Below, one piece after another: positions 63,162 to 64,000 of a DNA stretch of 64,000 nucleotides (its first letter is position 1; each line of letters opens with the position of its first letter). Both the position numbers and the translations under genes were made by a program. Source of the DNA: an uncultured bacterium (GTDB lineage Bacteria; Bacillota; Clostridia; Lachnospirales; Lachnospiraceae); the NCBI GenBank assembly GCA_905215155.1, contig CAJMPJ010000002.1, positions 71,737 to 135,736 on the forward strand, written 5' to 3'. The notes under the pieces were generated by a model. The model saw only the letters and a list, made by a program, of their open reading frames with translations. It searched no databases and was not told the origin of the DNA.

Positions 63162-63857
63162 CTATTCCCCAGCCCCCGCTGCCGGCTGGCCGTCTTTGTC
63201 ATGGTCCCCGCCATTTTTGTATACGGAAAGCTCCTGCTGAAGGCTCTCGATCGTCTGTTCCATCTCCTTAATCCGGGTTTCCATCTTGCAGAAATACTCC
63301 ATGGCCTCGTCTTTTTTATCTTCTTTTGGGATGGGAACCCCATCAATTTTCACCGGACGGGCCGGGATTCCTACTGCTGTCACATTGTTGTCCAGCTGTT
63401 TTAAAAGCACCGCGTTGGCTGCAATGGTACAATTGTCTCCCACTTCAAAGGAACCCAATATCTTTGCACCTGCTCCTACGGTCACATTATTTCCCAGCGT
63501 GGGATGGCGCTTGCCTTTATTCAGACCGACTCCTCCTAATGTGACACCCTGATAAATGGTACAGTTGTCGCCCACTACGGCAGTTTCTCCTATCACCACT
63601 CCACAGCCGTGATCAATTAAAATCCCATGGCCCAGAGTCGCGCCGGGGTGAATCTCAATCAAAGTAAAAAATCTTGCCAGCTGAGAAATGAGCCTGGCAA
63701 TGAAAAACAAGCGGTGCTTATAAAACCAGTGTGCAAAACGATGCCAGATCAGCGCATGGACTCCCTGGTACAAAAGAAGCACTTCTAAGGAACTTCTAGC
63801 TGCCGGATCCCGCGCTTTTACCGCTTTTACATCAAGCCATATGTCCTTTAATATCAT
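63162..63857 (-). CDS. cysE: Serine O-acetyltransferase
   Basis: The 231-aa hexapeptide-repeat enzyme makes O-acetylserine, the precursor of cysteine. The N-terminal helical part (HRFAHWFYKHRLFFIARLIS) is followed by left-handed beta-helix repeats (IHPGATLGHGILIDHGCGVV, GDNCTIYQGVTLGG, HPTLGNNVTVGAGAKILG). It has an added C-terminal coiled-coil tail (MEYFCKMETRIKEMEQTIES) beyond the standard length, which could affect oligomerisation or partner binding. Confidence 0.93.
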   Translation of the reverse strand: MILKDIWLDVKAVKARDPAARSSLEVLLLYQGVHALIWHRFAHWFYKHRLFFIARLISQLARFFTLIEIHPGATLGHGILIDHGCGVVIGETAVVGDNCTIYQGVTLGGVGLNKGKRHPTLGNNVTVGAGAKILGSFEVGDNCTIAANAVLLKQLDNNVTAVGIPARPVKIDGVPIPKEDKKDEAMEYFCKMETRIKEMEQTIESLQQELSVYKNGGDHDKDGQPAAGAGE

Positions 63858-64000
63858 TTGACCGTTCCTCTTTTCCTCCTGATGACTCCTGTTTTAGGTA
63901 GTATATCATATGACGGCACAAGAAAAAAGAGAAATTTAAAAATAGCGACTGCGTAAATTTATCTTCGGATTTAATGGTTTAGAGTTCACCCACGATGCTC

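Overview
The window looks like the chromosome of an anaerobic, spore-forming member of the Clostridia, most likely Lachnospiraceae of the Lacrimispora / Clostridium sphenoides kind (inference from gene order and protein style; no rRNA gene is present to test it). Spore genes (a SipL-like SPOCS/LysM protein, YtvI, a CotS-family protein), a T-box in front of proS, an L10 leader and low-GC-Gram-positive promoters and ribosome sites all fit. Almost everything is on the minus strand.

Region A (1-22000) is accessory. It holds a minus-strand array of secreted or wall-attached proteins: a membrane-anchored 325-aa protein, a 756-aa protein with wall-binding repeats and a DUF6273-like end, a 1383-aa GLUG/Ig-like protein with the same wall-binding end, a small membrane protein, a single-stranded DNA-binding protein, a 65-aa unknown, a 243-aa secreted protein, and a giant adhesin that runs off the left edge after at least 4066 codons. 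The giant has a candidate internal thioester near its N-terminus, a Glu/Thr-rich stalk and about nine SpaA/Cna-B-type units. SSB next to large surface proteins suggests an integrative conjugative element or its remnant, but no conjugation, integrase or sortase gene is in view. The 21.8-23.2 kb gap, with a decayed ABC-exporter fragment, is the likely border with the core genome.

Two compact type I toxin-antitoxin candidates, missed by ordinary gene calling, lie at 13.1-13.37 kb and 22.75-23.03 kb. Each has a tiny Hol_Tox-like membrane peptide, a convergent antisense RNA with its own promoter, and a shared terminator. In both modules the toxin mRNA and the antisense RNA start with the same leader motif, so each module is bracketed by an inverted repeat.

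Region B (23.1-37.8 kb) is core: rho-rpmE-DUF1385-prmC-prfA, rarA, a polysaccharide deacetylase, a LacI-type regulator with a YiaK-like dehydrogenase and clear LacI operators, a cold-shock gene with a terminator in its leader, and rpmG-secE-nusG-rplK-rplA / rplJ-rplL. rpoB and rpoC do not follow rplL.

Region C (37.8-48.7 kb) has rfbABD (dTDP-rhamnose, without rfbC), a MerR-methyltransferase fusion, a GNAT acetyltransferase, comF, recD2, mreB, a structured non-coding stretch that may be a small RNA, and an ABC-F ATPase. Region D (48.9-64 kb) has a membrane protein, phosphoglucomutase, a CotS-family protein, cca, T-box-proS, an M20 hydrolase, an HD hydrolase, ytvI, a pseudouridine synthase, a nitroreductase, a hemolysin III protein, a GIY-YIG protein, the SipL-like protein and cysE. 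No tRNA, rRNA, CRISPR array or intact insertion sequence was recognised.
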